DNA of 64,000 bases, taken from contig CAWCRU010000025.1 of NCBI GenBank assembly GCA_963798075.1, positions 11,338 through 75,337 of the forward strand, given 5' to 3'. The notes beneath the pieces were generated by a model. That model was not told where the DNA came from. It worked only from the letters and a program-made list of their open reading frames with translations, and made no database searches. Source of the stretch: DATAOG01 sp963798075. GTDB taxonomy: Bacteria; Pseudomonadota; Alphaproteobacteria; Geminicoccales; Geminicoccaceae. Below are positions 15,898-25,859 of the stretch, one piece after another. Numbering within the stretch: the stretch's first letter is position 1; the number at the start of each line of letters is the position of its first letter. The translations under genes were made by a program, and so were the position numbers.

Positions 15898-16241
15898 CGC
15901 TCGCCTCGGTGGTTTCGAGCGAGGCTAGGCGACCCGGAAGCCGCCGACAAGGCGCATGCTCCCCATCCGCTTCGAGTTCTGCGCCAAGCCTTCGCCGAAA
16001 TCTGCGAACCGATCTGGACGCCGTCTCCTGCCGGCGGCGATCGCCTCGACGAGCCGGCGCTTCGCGGACCGGGCTGGCGGCTGGCGTGATCATGCGCTAG
16101 GTCCTGTCGGGTCCATCCGCGCGCCGGCGGCCCGCACGACCCCGTGCCCGCCTCGAACCGGGGCGATCAGACGGGCTGCGGACGCGACCGGCCGGACCCG
16201 CGGGGTCGCGTGGAGGTCTCTTGGGCGAAGGGCGACCGCCG
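15898..16241. other. Divergent intergenic region, no gene seen
   Basis: These 344 bases separate the minus-strand oxidoreductase from the plus-strand acyl ligase fusion and must contain the promoters of both. Open frames here have no family resemblance and are continuous with shadows. No repeat, RNA gene or clear operator was recognised. Confidence 0.5.
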
Positions 16242-18914
16242 ATGGCGCTGCAAACCTTGGGCTGCCTGATCGACGAGCTCGAGCGCCGGCCGGCGGCGCC
16301 GGCCGTGATCGTCCATCGCACGGAGGTTGCCGAGACCTGGACCCGAGGCGAGCTCGCCGGCCGGGCGCGCGCGCTCGCCGCTGGCCTTCGCCAGAGCGGC
16401 CTCGGCGAGGGCGGCGTGGTCGGACTGCTGGCGCCGAGCCAGCCCGAATGGGTCCTGGCGTTCCTCGCGATCGTCGCCGCCGGCGGCATCGCGCTGCCGC
16501 TCAGCGAGCAGATCACGGCACCGGAGCTGGAGCGGATCCTGCGCCATAGCGGCTGCCGGCGAGTCTTCACCACGAAGCCGTTTGTCGCCATTCTCGAAGG
16601 CCTGCAGCCACCCGGCGACGAGGAGACGAACGACGAGCAGGCGGGCAAGCGCTCGATCGTCCGGCTCGATCGCGCGGACGACGCCGAGGATCCCGACCAC
16701 TGGCGCCAGCTCCTGCGGGAGGATGCCGCGGCCGGACCCGAACTCGAACCCGACCAGCAGGCGGTCCTGGTCTACACCTCAGGCACCACCGGCACCCCGA
16801 AGGGGGTACCGCTCAGCCACGCCAACCTCGCCGCGAACATCAACGCGCTGCTGCACGAGCGCCTCGCCGGGCCGGACGACCGCGTGCTGCTGCCGCTGCC
16901 GCTGCACCACGCCTACCCGCTGACCGTCGGGCTCCTGACCGCGCTCGCGGCGGGGGCTGCGGTGGTGCTGCCGAGCGGGATCAGCGGGCCCGAGATCAGC
17001 CGTGCGCTCGCCGATGGCCGCTGCACGATCATGGTCGGCGTGCCGCGCCTCTACGAGGCCATGCTGAACGGCATCGAGAGCCGGGTCATGCGCCGCGCCG
17101 AGGTCGTCGGGCGAGGCTACCGGCGCCTGCTGGCGCTCGCGATCGAACTCAGGCGTCGCTTCGGATGGCGCGCCGGACGCTACCTGTTCTGGCCGCTGCA
17201 TCGGCGGCTCGGGCCCGAGCTCCGCCTGCTCGCCTCGGGCGGCGCCAGGCTCGAGCCCGAGATCGCCTGGAAGCTCGAGGGGCTCGGATGGGAGGTGCTG
17301 ACCGGCTACGGCCTGACCGAAACCGCGCCGATCCTGACCTTCAATCCGCCCGGGCGCGCCCGCCTCGATAGCGCCGGCCTGCCGGTCGAAGGGGTCGAGC
17401 TGCGGATCGCGCCGCAGGAGGACACGCCGCCCGACCAGGGCGAGATCCAGGCCAAAGGCCCGAACGTCTTCGCCGGCTACTGGCACAATCAGGAGGCGAC
17501 GCGCGAGGCGTTCACCAAGGACGGCTTCTTTCGCACCGGCGATCTCGGCGCCCTCGACGCCGAGGGCTATCTGCACATCGTCGGTCGCAGCAAGGAGCTG
17601 ATCGTCCTCGCCGGCGGCAAGAACATCTTCCCCGAGGAGGTCGAGGCGGTCTACGCCGAGAGCCCCTCGATCCACGAGTTCGCGGTCCTCGAGCGGGACG
17701 GCCGGCTGGTCGGCCTGATCGTGCCCGAGATCGGGGCGCTGCGGAGCGAAGGCGGCGACGCCCTGCGCCAGCGCCTGCGCGCCGAACTCGAGGAGCGCTC
17801 GCAGCACCTCGCCTCCTACCAGCGGCTCAGCGACTTCGCGGTCACCGCCGAGGCCCTGCCCCGGACCCAGATCGGCAAGCTGCGCCGCCACGAGCTGGAG
17901 CCGCTGTTCGAGCGCGCCAAGGCGGGCGCCGGCGCCGAGACCGTCCGGCCGGAGCTCTCGGCGCGCGATCGGGCGCTGCTCAATTCGGCAGCACTCGGCG
18001 AGGTCTGGCAATGGTTCGAGGAGCGCTTCGCGCCCAAGCCCTTGACCCTCGACAGCAGCCCGCAGCTCGACCTCGGCCTCGATTCGTTCGACTGGATGAC
18101 GCTCACGATGGAGCTCGGCGAGCGCTTCGGCGCCCAGCTCAGCGAGGACGCCGTCGCCCGGGTGGCGACGCTTCGCGACCTTTTGGTCGAGATCGAGCGC
18201 GCCCGCGAGGGCGGCGCGGCAGCGGTCGAGATCCGCGACCTCAGCCCCGAGCAGGAACGCTGGCTCGAGCCGCAGGGCGGGCCGCTGCGGGCGCTGGCGG
18301 CGGTCCTGTTCGCGCTCAATCGCCTGCTCATGCGCGGCCTGTTCCGGCTGCGGGTCGAGGGCCGCGAGCATCTGCCCGCCCAGGGCCCTTATCTGCTCGC
18401 GCCCAATCACGCGAGCTACCTCGACCCGTTCGCGATCGCCGCCGCGCTTTCCTGGTCCGAGCTCCGCCGGCTCTACTGGGCCGGCTGGACCGGGCTCCTG
18501 TTCCGCGGCCCGCTGACCCGCCTATTCAGCCGCGCCGCCCGGGTCCTGCCGGTCGACCCCGAGCGTGGCCTGACCTCGACCCTGCCGCTCGGCCTCGCCG
18601 CCCTCGAACGCGGCTCGGCGCTGGTCTGGTTCCCAGAGGGCGCCCGCTCGACCGATGGCCGGATGCACCGGTTCCTGCCCGGCGCCGGCCTCCTGCTCGA
18701 GCGCACCGGGGTGCCGGCGGTGCCGGTCTTCATCGGCGGCAGCTTCGAGGCCTGGCCGCCGGGGCGCAGCTGGCCGCGGCTGCGGCCGATCCTGGTCCGC
18801 TTCGGCCCGCCACTCGCGTTGGAGCAGGACGGCTCGGCGCCGAACGGGGAGCGCCACCGCCGGCTCGCCGACCGGCTGCACGACGCGGTGGCGGCGCTAG
18901 GCGAGCTGCCCTGA
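16242..18914 (+). CDS. Trifunctional acyl-AMP ligase / acyl carrier / PlsC acyltransferase fusion
   Basis: An 890-residue multidomain protein. Residues ~1-560 are an AMP-forming acyl ligase: P-loop-like YTSGTTGTPKG at 178-188, GYGLTE, and the hinge FRTGDLG followed by a GGKNIFPEE region. Residues ~580-660 are an acyl-carrier domain, with the phosphopantetheine serine at about 615 (LGLDSFDWM). Residues ~690-885 are a PlsC-type acyltransferase with the H-x4-D motif (NHASYLD, His723) and FPEGARSTDG near 797. It could activate a fatty acid, load it on its own carrier domain and transfer it to a lysophospholipid or glycerol phosphate. That resembles Aas, but with reversed domain order and a built-in carrier. 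ATG 16242 was preferred to TTG 16221 (AAGGG upstream). A patatin lipase gene follows. Confidence 0.9.
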   Translation: MALQTLGCLIDELERRPAAPAVIVHRTEVAETWTRGELAGRARALAAGLRQSGLGEGGVVGLLAPSQPEWVLAFLAIVAAGGIALPLSEQITAPELERILRHSGCRRVFTTKPFVAILEGLQPPGDEETNDEQAGKRSIVRLDRADDAEDPDHWRQLLREDAAAGPELEPDQQAVLVYTSGTTGTPKGVPLSHANLAANINALLHERLAGPDDRVLLPLPLHHAYPLTVGLLTALAAGAAVVLPSGISGPEISRALADGRCTIMVGVPRLYEAMLNGIESRVMRRAEVVGRGYRRLLALAIELRRRFGWRAGRYLFWPLHRRLGPELRLLASGGARLEPEIAWKLEGLGWEVLTGYGLTETAPILTFNPPGRARLDSAGLPVEGVELRIAPQEDTPPDQGEIQAKGPNVFAGYWHNQEATREAFTKDGFFRTGDLGALDAEGYLHIVGRSKELIVLAGGKNIFPEEVEAVYAESPSIHEFAVLERDGRLVGLIVPEIGALRSEGGDALRQRLRAELEERSQHLASYQRLSDFAVTAEALPRTQIGKLRRHELEPLFERAKAGAGAETVRPELSARDRALLNSAALGEVWQWFEERFAPKPLTLDSSPQLDLGLDSFDWMTLTMELGERFGAQLSEDAVARVATLRDLLVEIERAREGGAAAVEIRDLSPEQERWLEPQGGPLRALAAVLFALNRLLMRGLFRLRVEGREHLPAQGPYLLAPNHASYLDPFAIAAALSWSELRRLYWAGWTGLLFRGPLTRLFSRAARVLPVDPERGLTSTLPLGLAALERGSALVWFPEGARSTDGRMHRFLPGAGLLLERTGVPAVPVFIGGSFEAWPPGRSWPRLRPILVRFGPPLALEQDGSAPNGERHRRLADRLHDAVAALGELP

Positions 18915-19040
18915 AAGGAGCGGTCGCCGCCGCCGCGGTTGCCGCGCGAAGGCGCCCGGCGGCAAAACTATAAGGCGAATTGACCTTTCCAGATCTTGCG
19001 ACTTTTGCGAAGCTGCAGAAGGCGATCGCAGGAGCTCATC

Positions 19041-20693
19041 ATGCCCGAACCGCATCTGCCGGCGACGTTCGAGCTCGGTCTCGTCATGGCCGGCGCGATC
19101 TCGGGCGGCGCCTACGCCGCAGGCGTGGTCGATTTCCTGATTCAGGCGCTCGACGCCTGGGAGGCGCTCAAGGCGCAGGGCGCGGACGTGCCGCGCCACC
19201 AGGTCGTGATCCCCGTGATGTCGGGCGCGTCCGCCGGCGCCATGGCGGCGGCGATCGCGACCGTCAGCTTCGCCAGCGAGACCCGGCCGGTCGCCGACAT
19301 CGCGGCGCCGCCGGCGCCCGAACTCAACCGGCTCTACGATGCCTGGGTGCGGCAGATCGACATTCACCAGCTGCTCGGGGTGCGGGATCTGGATGGCGCC
19401 GACAAGGTCACCTCGCTGCTCGAATTCGACGACTTTAGCGGAGATTGCCGCTTGGCGCGCTGCGGATGCAGGCGAGGGCGGCACCCCGCGCCTATATCGC
19501 AGATCCGCTCGCGGTCTTCCTCACGATCAGCAATCTTCGCGGCGTTCCTTACGGCTTTCGTCTGTTCGGCAGCCGTCCCGACACGCTCTACGGGATGTCC
19601 AGCCATGCCGACCACATGGCCTTCGCGCTGAGCGCCGGCGGCCGCGCGCTGCCCGATGCGATCGCCCTGACGCCGGCCGACGCTCCCGCCGGCAACTGGC
19701 CAAAGCTCGCCATGGCGGCGATCGCCAGCGGCGCCTTCCCGGTCGGGCTGCAAGCGCGCGACCTGGATCGCCCGCATGCGGACTACCGGCACCGCTTCGA
19801 CCGGCCGCCCGAGTTCGGCGATCCGGTCGTCGATCCCTATCGCCTGCTGGCGGTCGATGGCGGGCTGATGGACAACGAGCCCCTCGAGCTCGCGCGCCGC
19901 CATCTCGCGGGCGGTCCGCCCGGCACCAACCCGCGGGCCGGCGACCTCGCGACCCGGGCGGTGCTGATGGTCGATCCGTTCCCCAACCGGATCGCGTTCG
20001 ACCCGGCCTGGCACGCCGACGACCGGCTGGTGCGGGTGATCGGCGCCATGTTCACGGCGTTGATCAACCAGGCCCGCTTCAAGCCGGAGGAGCTGGCGCT
20101 CGCCGAGCGCGACGACGTGTTCAGCCGCTTCATGATCTCACCGTCGCGGACCGACGCCGACGGCGCGCCGCTCGAGCCGGCGATGACCGCGGCGATCCTC
20201 GGCGGCTTCGGCGCGTTCCTCCATGAGGACTTCCGGCGCCACGATTTCCAGCTTGGCCGGCGCAACTGTCAGGCCTTCCTGCGCTGGCACTTCCGGCTGC
20301 CGGAGAGCAACCCCCTGTTTGCCGGGCTGGCGGACGCGCAGCGCGCGGCGCTGGCGATTCGGGAGCGGGACGGCCGGCCGGTCGCCATCGAGTGCGCAAG
20401 ATGGCAGCCTGGTCCGCATGCTGCCGATCGTGCCGCTGGTCGGCGAAGCCGATCGCGAGGTGCCGCCGCCGCCGCCGGTCGACCCCGCCCGGGTCGATCT
20501 CGACGAGCTCGACAAGCGTTTGCGCAAGCGGCTGGAAGCGGTCGGCAAGAAGCTGATCGATACCGAGTTCGGGCCGATCACGAATGCCGCCCATCGCTGG
20601 GCGCTGCGCACGGGCTGGCAGTGGCTGGTGGCGGGCCGGGTGACCGCCAAAGTGATGGCGGCGATCAGGAGTGGTCTCGACCAGCTCGCCTGA
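19041..20693 (+). CDS. Patatin-like phospholipase, two frameshifts
   Basis: A ~550-codon patatin-family lipid acyl hydrolase. The first frame (ATG 19041) contains the oxyanion/nucleophile region GAISGGAYAAGVVDF and the GxSxG serine MSGASAGAM. Near 19440 one base is missing and the protein continues one frame over (ARAAPRAYIADPLAVFLT) with the catalytic-dyad Asp in VDGGLMDNEP. Near 20396 one base is extra, after which DGSLVRMLPIVPLVGEA runs to the TGA at 20691. Both serine and aspartate are retained, so a corrected gene would be active. It is downstream of the acyl ligase/acyltransferase fusion on the same strand, suggesting a deacylation-reacylation pair in membrane lipid turnover (inference). 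The breaks are probably sequence errors. Confidence 0.85.
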
Positions 20694-20795
20694 GCCCCAG
20701 CCGCCGCGCGGGCGCGATTTGACGCTTCGCCGCGGCTGCCCACATAGTAGCGACCGGTCGAGGGCAGGCCTCGGCCGGGCCGCGGAGAGCGTCTC

Positions 20796-22961
20796 ATGAG
20801 CAGATCTCGGGCCGGAGCCCGAAAGCCCACGCTTCGCGAGTGGCAGGCGCTCGCGGATCGCGAGACCGACGGCCGGGCGGCGGCGCTGGTCTGGGCGACG
20901 CCCGAGGGCCTGGCAGTCAAGCCCCTCTATACCGCGGCCGATCTCGAGGGCCTCGAGACCGTGGGCGGCCTGCCCGGGCTGCCGCCCTATCTGCGCGGGC
21001 CGCGCGCGACGATGTATGCGGAACGCCCCTGGACGCTTCGGCAATACGCCGGCTTCTCGACCGCCGAAGCCTCCAACGCCTTCTACCGCAGGAACCTCGC
21101 CGCCGGCCAGACGGGCCTCTCGGTCGCCTTCGATCTCGCGACCCATCGCGGCTACGACAGCGACCACCCCCGGGTCACGGGCGACGTCGGCAAGGCGGGC
21201 GTCGCGATCGACAGCATCGAGGACATGAAGATCCTGTTCGATGCCATCCCGCTCGGGCGGGTCAGCGTCTCGATGACCATGAACGGCGCCGTGCTGCCGG
21301 TACTCGCCTTCTACATCGTGGCCGCCGAAGAGCAGGGCGTGCGCCCTGACCAGCTCGCCGGCACGATCCAGAACGACATCCTGAAGGAGTTCATGGTCCG
21401 CAATACCTACATCTATCCGCCCGCACCCTCGATGCGGATCGTGGCCGACGTGATCGGCTATGCGGCGGCCCACATGCCGCGCTTCAACCCGATCTCGATC
21501 TCCGGCTACCACATGCAGGAGGCCGGCGCGACACTGGTCCAGGAACTCGCTTTCACGCTCGCCGACGGCCTCGAATACGCGCGCGCGGCGGTGGCGCGCG
21601 GCCTCGCGATCGATGCTTTCGCGCCCAGGCTCTCCTTCTTCTTCGGCATCGGCATGGACTTCTTCATGGAGATCGCCAAGCTGCGCGCCGCGCGCTTCCT
21701 GTGGGCCAGGCTGATCGAGCGCGAGTTTCAGCCGACCGATCCGCGCTCGCTGATGCTGCGCACCCATTGCCAGACCAGCGGCGTCTCGCTGCAGGCCCAG
21801 GACGTCGACAACAATGTCGTCCGGACCACCCTCGAGGCGCTGGCGGCGGTGCTCGGCGGGACCCAGTCGCTGCACACCAACGCCTTCGACGAAGCGCTGG
21901 CCCTGCCGACCGAGCGCTCGGCCCGGATCGCCCGCAACACCCAGCTGATCCTGGCCGAAGAGACCGGCATCCGCCACGTCGTCGACCCGCTCGGCGGCAG
22001 CTACTACGTCGAGCACCTGACCGCGAGCCTGGTCGAGGCCGCCTCGGGGCTGATCGCCGAGGTCGAGGCGCTGGGCGGCATGACCAGGGCGATCGAGGCG
22101 GGCATGCCCAAGGCCCGGATCGAGGCGGCGGCCGCCCGCCGCCAGGCGGCCTGGGATCGGGGCGAGGAGGTCGTGGTCGGCGTCAACAAGTACCGGCCGG
22201 CCGAGGACCACCCGGTCGAGCTGCTCGACATCGACACCACGGCCGTGCGCGAGGCGCAGGTCAGGCGGCTCGCCGAGGTGCGGGCCGGACGCGACGAGCA
22301 GCGTTGCCGGGCGGCGCTCGAGGCGCTGACCCAAGGGGCTGCCGGCGATGCCAACCTGCTCGAGCGCGCGATCGAGGCGGCGCGCGCGCGGGCCACGCTC
22401 GGCGAGATCTCGACCGCGCTCGAGCGCATCTTCGGCCGCTGGCGCGCCGAGGTGCGCACGATCGCAGGCGTCTATGGCGGCGCCTTCAAGGAGGATCAGG
22501 AGTTCATGACCATCCAGCGCGAGGTCGAGGCGTTCGCCGAGGCCGAGGGCCGCCGGCCGCGCCTTTTGGTCGCCAAGCTCGGCCAGGACGGCCACGACCG
22601 CGGCGCCAAGGTGATCGCGACCGCGTTCGCCGACATCGGCTTCGACGTCGACATCGGTGCTTTGTTCCAGACGCCCGAGGAGGCGGCGCGCGAGGCGATC
22701 GAGAACGACGTCCACGTGGTCGGCGTAAGCACGCTCGCGGCCGGCCACAAGGTGCTGGTGCCGGAGCTGATCCGGGCGCTCAAGAGCGAGGGCGGCGAGG
22801 ACATCCTGGTGGTGGTCGGCGGCGTCGTGCCGCCTGCGGATCACGAGTTCCTGCGCGAGGCAGGCGTCAGCGCCATCTACCCGCCCGGGACCAACATCCC
22901 CAAAGCCGCCCGCGAGATCCTCGAGCTGCTCCGGGCCCGGCGCCAGGAACGCGCCGCATAG
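20796..22961 (+). CDS. scpA: Methylmalonyl-CoA mutase, single chain
   Basis: A 721-residue adenosylcobalamin enzyme that interconverts (R)-methylmalonyl-CoA and succinyl-CoA, linking propionyl-CoA breakdown to the TCA cycle. Residues ~1-550 are the TIM-barrel CoA-binding domain; YAGFSTAEASNAFYRRNL and TGLSVAFDLATHRGYDSDHP are near-invariant in this family. Residues ~585-715 are the B12 domain, with the base-off motif D-x-H-x-x-G at 598-603 (DGHDRG; His600 is the lower cobalt ligand). Length and sequence match the large homodimeric/alpha-type form, so no small subunit is required. The ATG is preceded by CGGAGAG. The chaperone MeaB and the epimerase are not in the window. Confidence 0.97.
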   Translation: MSRSRAGARKPTLREWQALADRETDGRAAALVWATPEGLAVKPLYTAADLEGLETVGGLPGLPPYLRGPRATMYAERPWTLRQYAGFSTAEASNAFYRRNLAAGQTGLSVAFDLATHRGYDSDHPRVTGDVGKAGVAIDSIEDMKILFDAIPLGRVSVSMTMNGAVLPVLAFYIVAAEEQGVRPDQLAGTIQNDILKEFMVRNTYIYPPAPSMRIVADVIGYAAAHMPRFNPISISGYHMQEAGATLVQELAFTLADGLEYARAAVARGLAIDAFAPRLSFFFGIGMDFFMEIAKLRAARFLWARLIEREFQPTDPRSLMLRTHCQTSGVSLQAQDVDNNVVRTTLEALAAVLGGTQSLHTNAFDEALALPTERSARIARNTQLILAEETGIRHVVDPLGGSYYVEHLTASLVEAASGLIAEVEALGGMTRAIEAGMPKARIEAAAARRQAAWDRGEEVVVGVNKYRPAEDHPVELLDIDTTAVREAQVRRLAEVRAGRDEQRCRAALEALTQGAAGDANLLERAIEAARARATLGEISTALERIFGRWRAEVRTIAGVYGGAFKEDQEFMTIQREVEAFAEAEGRRPRLLVAKLGQDGHDRGAKVIATAFADIGFDVDIGALFQTPEEAAREAIENDVHVVGVSTLAAGHKVLVPELIRALKSEGGEDILVVVGGVVPPADHEFLREAGVSAIYPPGTNIPKAAREILELLRARRQERAA

Positions 22962-23043
22962 GCCAGGTCCGGCGACCGACCGGCGGCGAGTTCCCGGGCT
23001 GCGAGCGTCGTTCCGATCGCGCAGGGGAACGCTCAGGCCCCGC

Positions 23044-23361
23044 TCACTTCTGCATCATGTTCTTGATCAGGCCAACGATGAACGTCAGGACGGCGCCGCC
23101 GACGCCGCCCCCGATCACCTGGCTGAGCAAAGCCCCGATGTCGAGCCCGCCGGCGGCGGGAGCCGCCCCTTCGGCCACGGCCATCGACGGCTCGCCGATC
23201 CCGAGAGCGCCCAGGATCTGCCCCAGGACCAGGCCACCGATCGCGCCCGCGATCGAGTTGCCAGCGGTCCCGAGGCTGAAATTCTTGGCGGCTGCGCCGG
23301 CCGCATTGCCGCCGATCGCACCGGCGATGAGCTCGATGATCAGCCCGATGATCCCCTGCAT
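23044..23361 (-). CDS. Small glycine-rich membrane protein
   Basis: A 105-residue hydrophobic protein with repeated small-residue motifs (GAIGGNAAGAAAKN, GNSIAGAIGGLVLGQILG) and a C-terminal transmembrane segment ending in a basic KNMMQK. These glycine-zipper-like patterns suggest packing of helices in the inner membrane. ATG 23361 is chosen because GGAGGGA stands seven bases upstream; a longer reading would add an unlikely polar N-terminus. The gene is monocistronic and convergent with the methylmalonyl-CoA mutase. It resembles conserved hypothetical proteins in other alphaproteobacteria, but no function is known to me. Confidence 0.75.
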   Translation of the reverse strand: MQGIIGLIIELIAGAIGGNAAGAAAKNFSLGTAGNSIAGAIGGLVLGQILGALGIGEPSMAVAEGAAPAAGGLDIGALLSQVIGGGVGGAVLTFIVGLIKNMMQK

Positions 23362-23395
23362 GTCGGATCCCTCCCCGGCAAAGCATCTTGAGTGG

Positions 23396-23446
23396 AGCTT
23401 GCTGCTACAAGGCTGATTTGACAGCTTCAAAGCAAGCCAGCAAGCT
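23396..23446. promoter_or_regulatory. Inverted repeat upstream of the small membrane protein gene
   Basis: AGCTTGCTG (23396-23404) pairs perfectly with CAGCAAGCT (23438-23446) across 33 bases. It lies 35-85 bases upstream of the minus-strand start at 23361. It could be an operator half-site pair or a leader stem; spacing of the half-sites is long for a simple dimeric repressor. Confidence 0.3.
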
Positions 23447-23527
23447 GAATCGCGCGCGCATCAATCAACCGCGCCGCGTCGACCGGTCGGCCTCGATCGC
23501 CTTGCGCAGCGCCAGTCGCGCTGCCAC

Positions 23528-25696
23528 TCAATTGCCGAGCAGGCCCTTGAGAAGCTTTTGAACCTCTTCCTCGGGCTTCTTGCCCTGATCCTTGGCAGCA
23601 TCCTGGCCGGCCGGAGCTTTCTTCTGGTTGCCGCCGAGGGCGCCGACCAGACCCTCGACCAGGGCGTCGCTGCCGCCCTTCTTGAGCGTCCTCTTGAGGT
23701 CCTTGGCCTGGGCGCCCAGCTCCTCGAGCTGCTTTTTGGCCGCCTCGGGATTCTTGAGCGCGCTCTCGACCACGCCGGAGAGGTCCGGCGTGATGCTCGG
23801 ATGGTCCCAGGGGCCCCGGATGATCACCGGCACCAGGATCCCGGTGACCTCCTGCTGGCCGCCCTGGCCCTCGAGGGTGCTCGCGGCCTTGGGCTCGATC
23901 CGGTAGTCGATGGTGCGCCTGGGCAGGTCGACCTGGCCGCGGCCGCCGACCCGGAGCGCCGGCGCCTGCAGGTGCATGTCGTCGTTGGTGAGGATGCCCT
24001 GCTTGATCGTGAAGGTGCCGCCGAGCTCGGCGAAGTCGGTCTTGCGCGCCTGGCCGGCCTCGGGGTTGAGGAAGGCGTTGGTCGCGTTGCGCACCATGGC
24101 GGCGAGGTTGATCCCGACGATGGCACCATTGGCGAAGGTGACCTTGCCCTTGCCGTTCAGGTTCTCGACCAGCTGGCGCTGGCTCTGCCCGCGGGTGGTG
24201 GTCGACAGCTCGACGCCGGTCGTGCCCTCGAGGCGGTCGAACCCTGCGGCTGCGGTCAGGAACGGCAGCGCCTGCATGCCCTCGAGCCTGAACTGCTGGC
24301 TGATCGCCGGCACGCGGTCCTGGGCCACGACCCGGAGCGTGCCGCTGCCGTGGCCGCCGTAGAGCGCGAACTCCCGCAACGCCGCTTCGAGCGTATTGCC
24401 CTTGAGGGTCAGCCCGAGCACCGTGCGGCCGACCTCGAGCGCGCGCACCCGGAGCGAATTCAGGGTCAGCTCGAAGGCGACGTCGGCGCCGCCGATGGGC
24501 GGCAGCGCGATCGGCTCGTCGGACCAGCCGCCGGCCCCGGCCACCGGCCGCTGCCCGGCCGGTGCCGGCGTCCCGCCCGCCGGCGCGGGCGCCTGCGGCG
24601 CCTGCCCGCCGCCTGCCTGCTGCTGACCGCCGCGGCCGGTGCCGCCTTCGGCCGGCGGCGGCAGATAGGGGTCGAGGTCGACCGCGCCGAGATCGAGGCG
24701 GCCGTTGACCTTGGGCAGCTGGCTGCCGAGGTCGGCGATCACCTCGCCCTTGGCCGCGATCTGATCGAGGCCGATCGCGACCTCGGTCAACGCCACCCGC
24801 TTGGCCGAGGCGTCCAGCTTGCCCTTGAGCGTGAGCGTCCGCAGGCCCTCGCCCGCGAAGGCGAACGGCTGGCCGAGCCAGGCCGCGAGCTCGCGGATCG
24901 AGGGCACGCTCAGATCGAGCTCGCCCGCGGCCGCAGGTTCGGCGCCGTTGCTCACCTGTCCCTCGAAGCCGAGCCGCGCGGGCTTCGAATCGACCGCAAG
25001 GCGGAGCGGCGAGCCGCCGCCCCGGATCACGGTCAGCGGCTGATCGAGCGTCACGTCCAGCTTGATCGCCTGGCCCTTGTAGCCGAGCGACCCGTTCGCC
25101 AGCAGCCGGCTCTCGAGGTCCGGCAGTTGGAGGCTCAGGTTGATCTGCTCGACACGCTCGCTGGCACCGCTCTTCGCATCGCTATAGGTCAGCGTGCCGT
25201 TCTCTATCCGGATGTCGCCGAGCTTGACCTCGGTGATCGGCAGGCTGGAGCTGCCGCCTGCGGCGTCCCCGCCGCTGGCCGGCGCCGGGTTCGCGGCGCC
25301 CGGGGCCTGCGGCCCGAACCGCCAGTTCGGTCGGCCATCCTTGGCGACCTCGAGATGGATCTCGGGTTCGACCAGGACGAAACGCGCGACCTCGACCGCG
25401 CCGTGCAGCAGCGGCAGCACCTTGAGCTCGACCTCGAGCGCCTTGAGCTTGACCATGTCCGGCTCGGCGGCGCCTGGCGCATTGGCGAAGCGCACGTTCT
25501 CGGCCTTGAGCGCCACGCTCGGCAGCAGCGAGAACCGGAGCGGACCCTCGATGCTCAGCTGGCGGCCGGTCGTGCGCTCGACCTGCGCCGTGAGCTGCTG
25601 CTTGTAGGTCTCGGTCGGAATGACGAACGGCAGCACGAGCGCCGCGCCGATCACCACGACGACCAGGCCCAAGAGGATCAGGAAGACCTTCTTCAT
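23528..25696 (-). CDS. AsmA family protein
   Basis: A 722-residue AsmA-like protein of the inner membrane and periplasm. Residues 1-22 are an uncleaved membrane anchor (KKVFLILLGLVVVVIGAALV). The following ~180 residues are the AsmA N-terminal domain (TGRQLSIEGPLRFSLLPSVAL). The middle has a proline/alanine/glycine-rich linker around residue 350, and the C-terminal AsmA_2 domain includes GKGKVTFANGAIVGINLAAM. Such proteins belong to the bridge-like lipid-transfer superfamily implicated in phospholipid and outer-membrane homeostasis. The final ~40 residues are polar and lysine-rich. A start two codons upstream is equally possible. Confidence 0.92.
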   Translation of the reverse strand: MKKVFLILLGLVVVVIGAALVLPFVIPTETYKQQLTAQVERTTGRQLSIEGPLRFSLLPSVALKAENVRFANAPGAAEPDMVKLKALEVELKVLPLLHGAVEVARFVLVEPEIHLEVAKDGRPNWRFGPQAPGAANPAPASGGDAAGGSSSLPITEVKLGDIRIENGTLTYSDAKSGASERVEQINLSLQLPDLESRLLANGSLGYKGQAIKLDVTLDQPLTVIRGGGSPLRLAVDSKPARLGFEGQVSNGAEPAAAGELDLSVPSIRELAAWLGQPFAFAGEGLRTLTLKGKLDASAKRVALTEVAIGLDQIAAKGEVIADLGSQLPKVNGRLDLGAVDLDPYLPPPAEGGTGRGGQQQAGGGQAPQAPAPAGGTPAPAGQRPVAGAGGWSDEPIALPPIGGADVAFELTLNSLRVRALEVGRTVLGLTLKGNTLEAALREFALYGGHGSGTLRVVAQDRVPAISQQFRLEGMQALPFLTAAAGFDRLEGTTGVELSTTTRGQSQRQLVENLNGKGKVTFANGAIVGINLAAMVRNATNAFLNPEAGQARKTDFAELGGTFTIKQGILTNDDMHLQAPALRVGGRGQVDLPRRTIDYRIEPKAASTLEGQGGQQEVTGILVPVIIRGPWDHPSITPDLSGVVESALKNPEAAKKQLEELGAQAKDLKRTLKKGGSDALVEGLVGALGGNQKKAPAGQDAAKDQGKKPEEEVQKLLKGLLGN

Positions 25697-25859
25697 GCGC
25701 ACCTCGGGGCAGCGACGCGCTCGGATCCGCTTCTATATGCGGAGGCGCTCACCCGGTGACAACCGGTGCGCGCCCGAATTCGGATCGATCTCAACTGATC
25801 GCGAGCGCCCGACGTGAGCTGCGCGCGGCCTCGGGGGCCGCTCGCGCCTTCGATCCGGT

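Noticed and set aside
20130..22844. 904-codon open frame antisense to methylmalonyl-CoA mutase
   Set aside because: The plus strand encodes an unmistakable mutase; the antisense product is composition-driven and shows no family motif.
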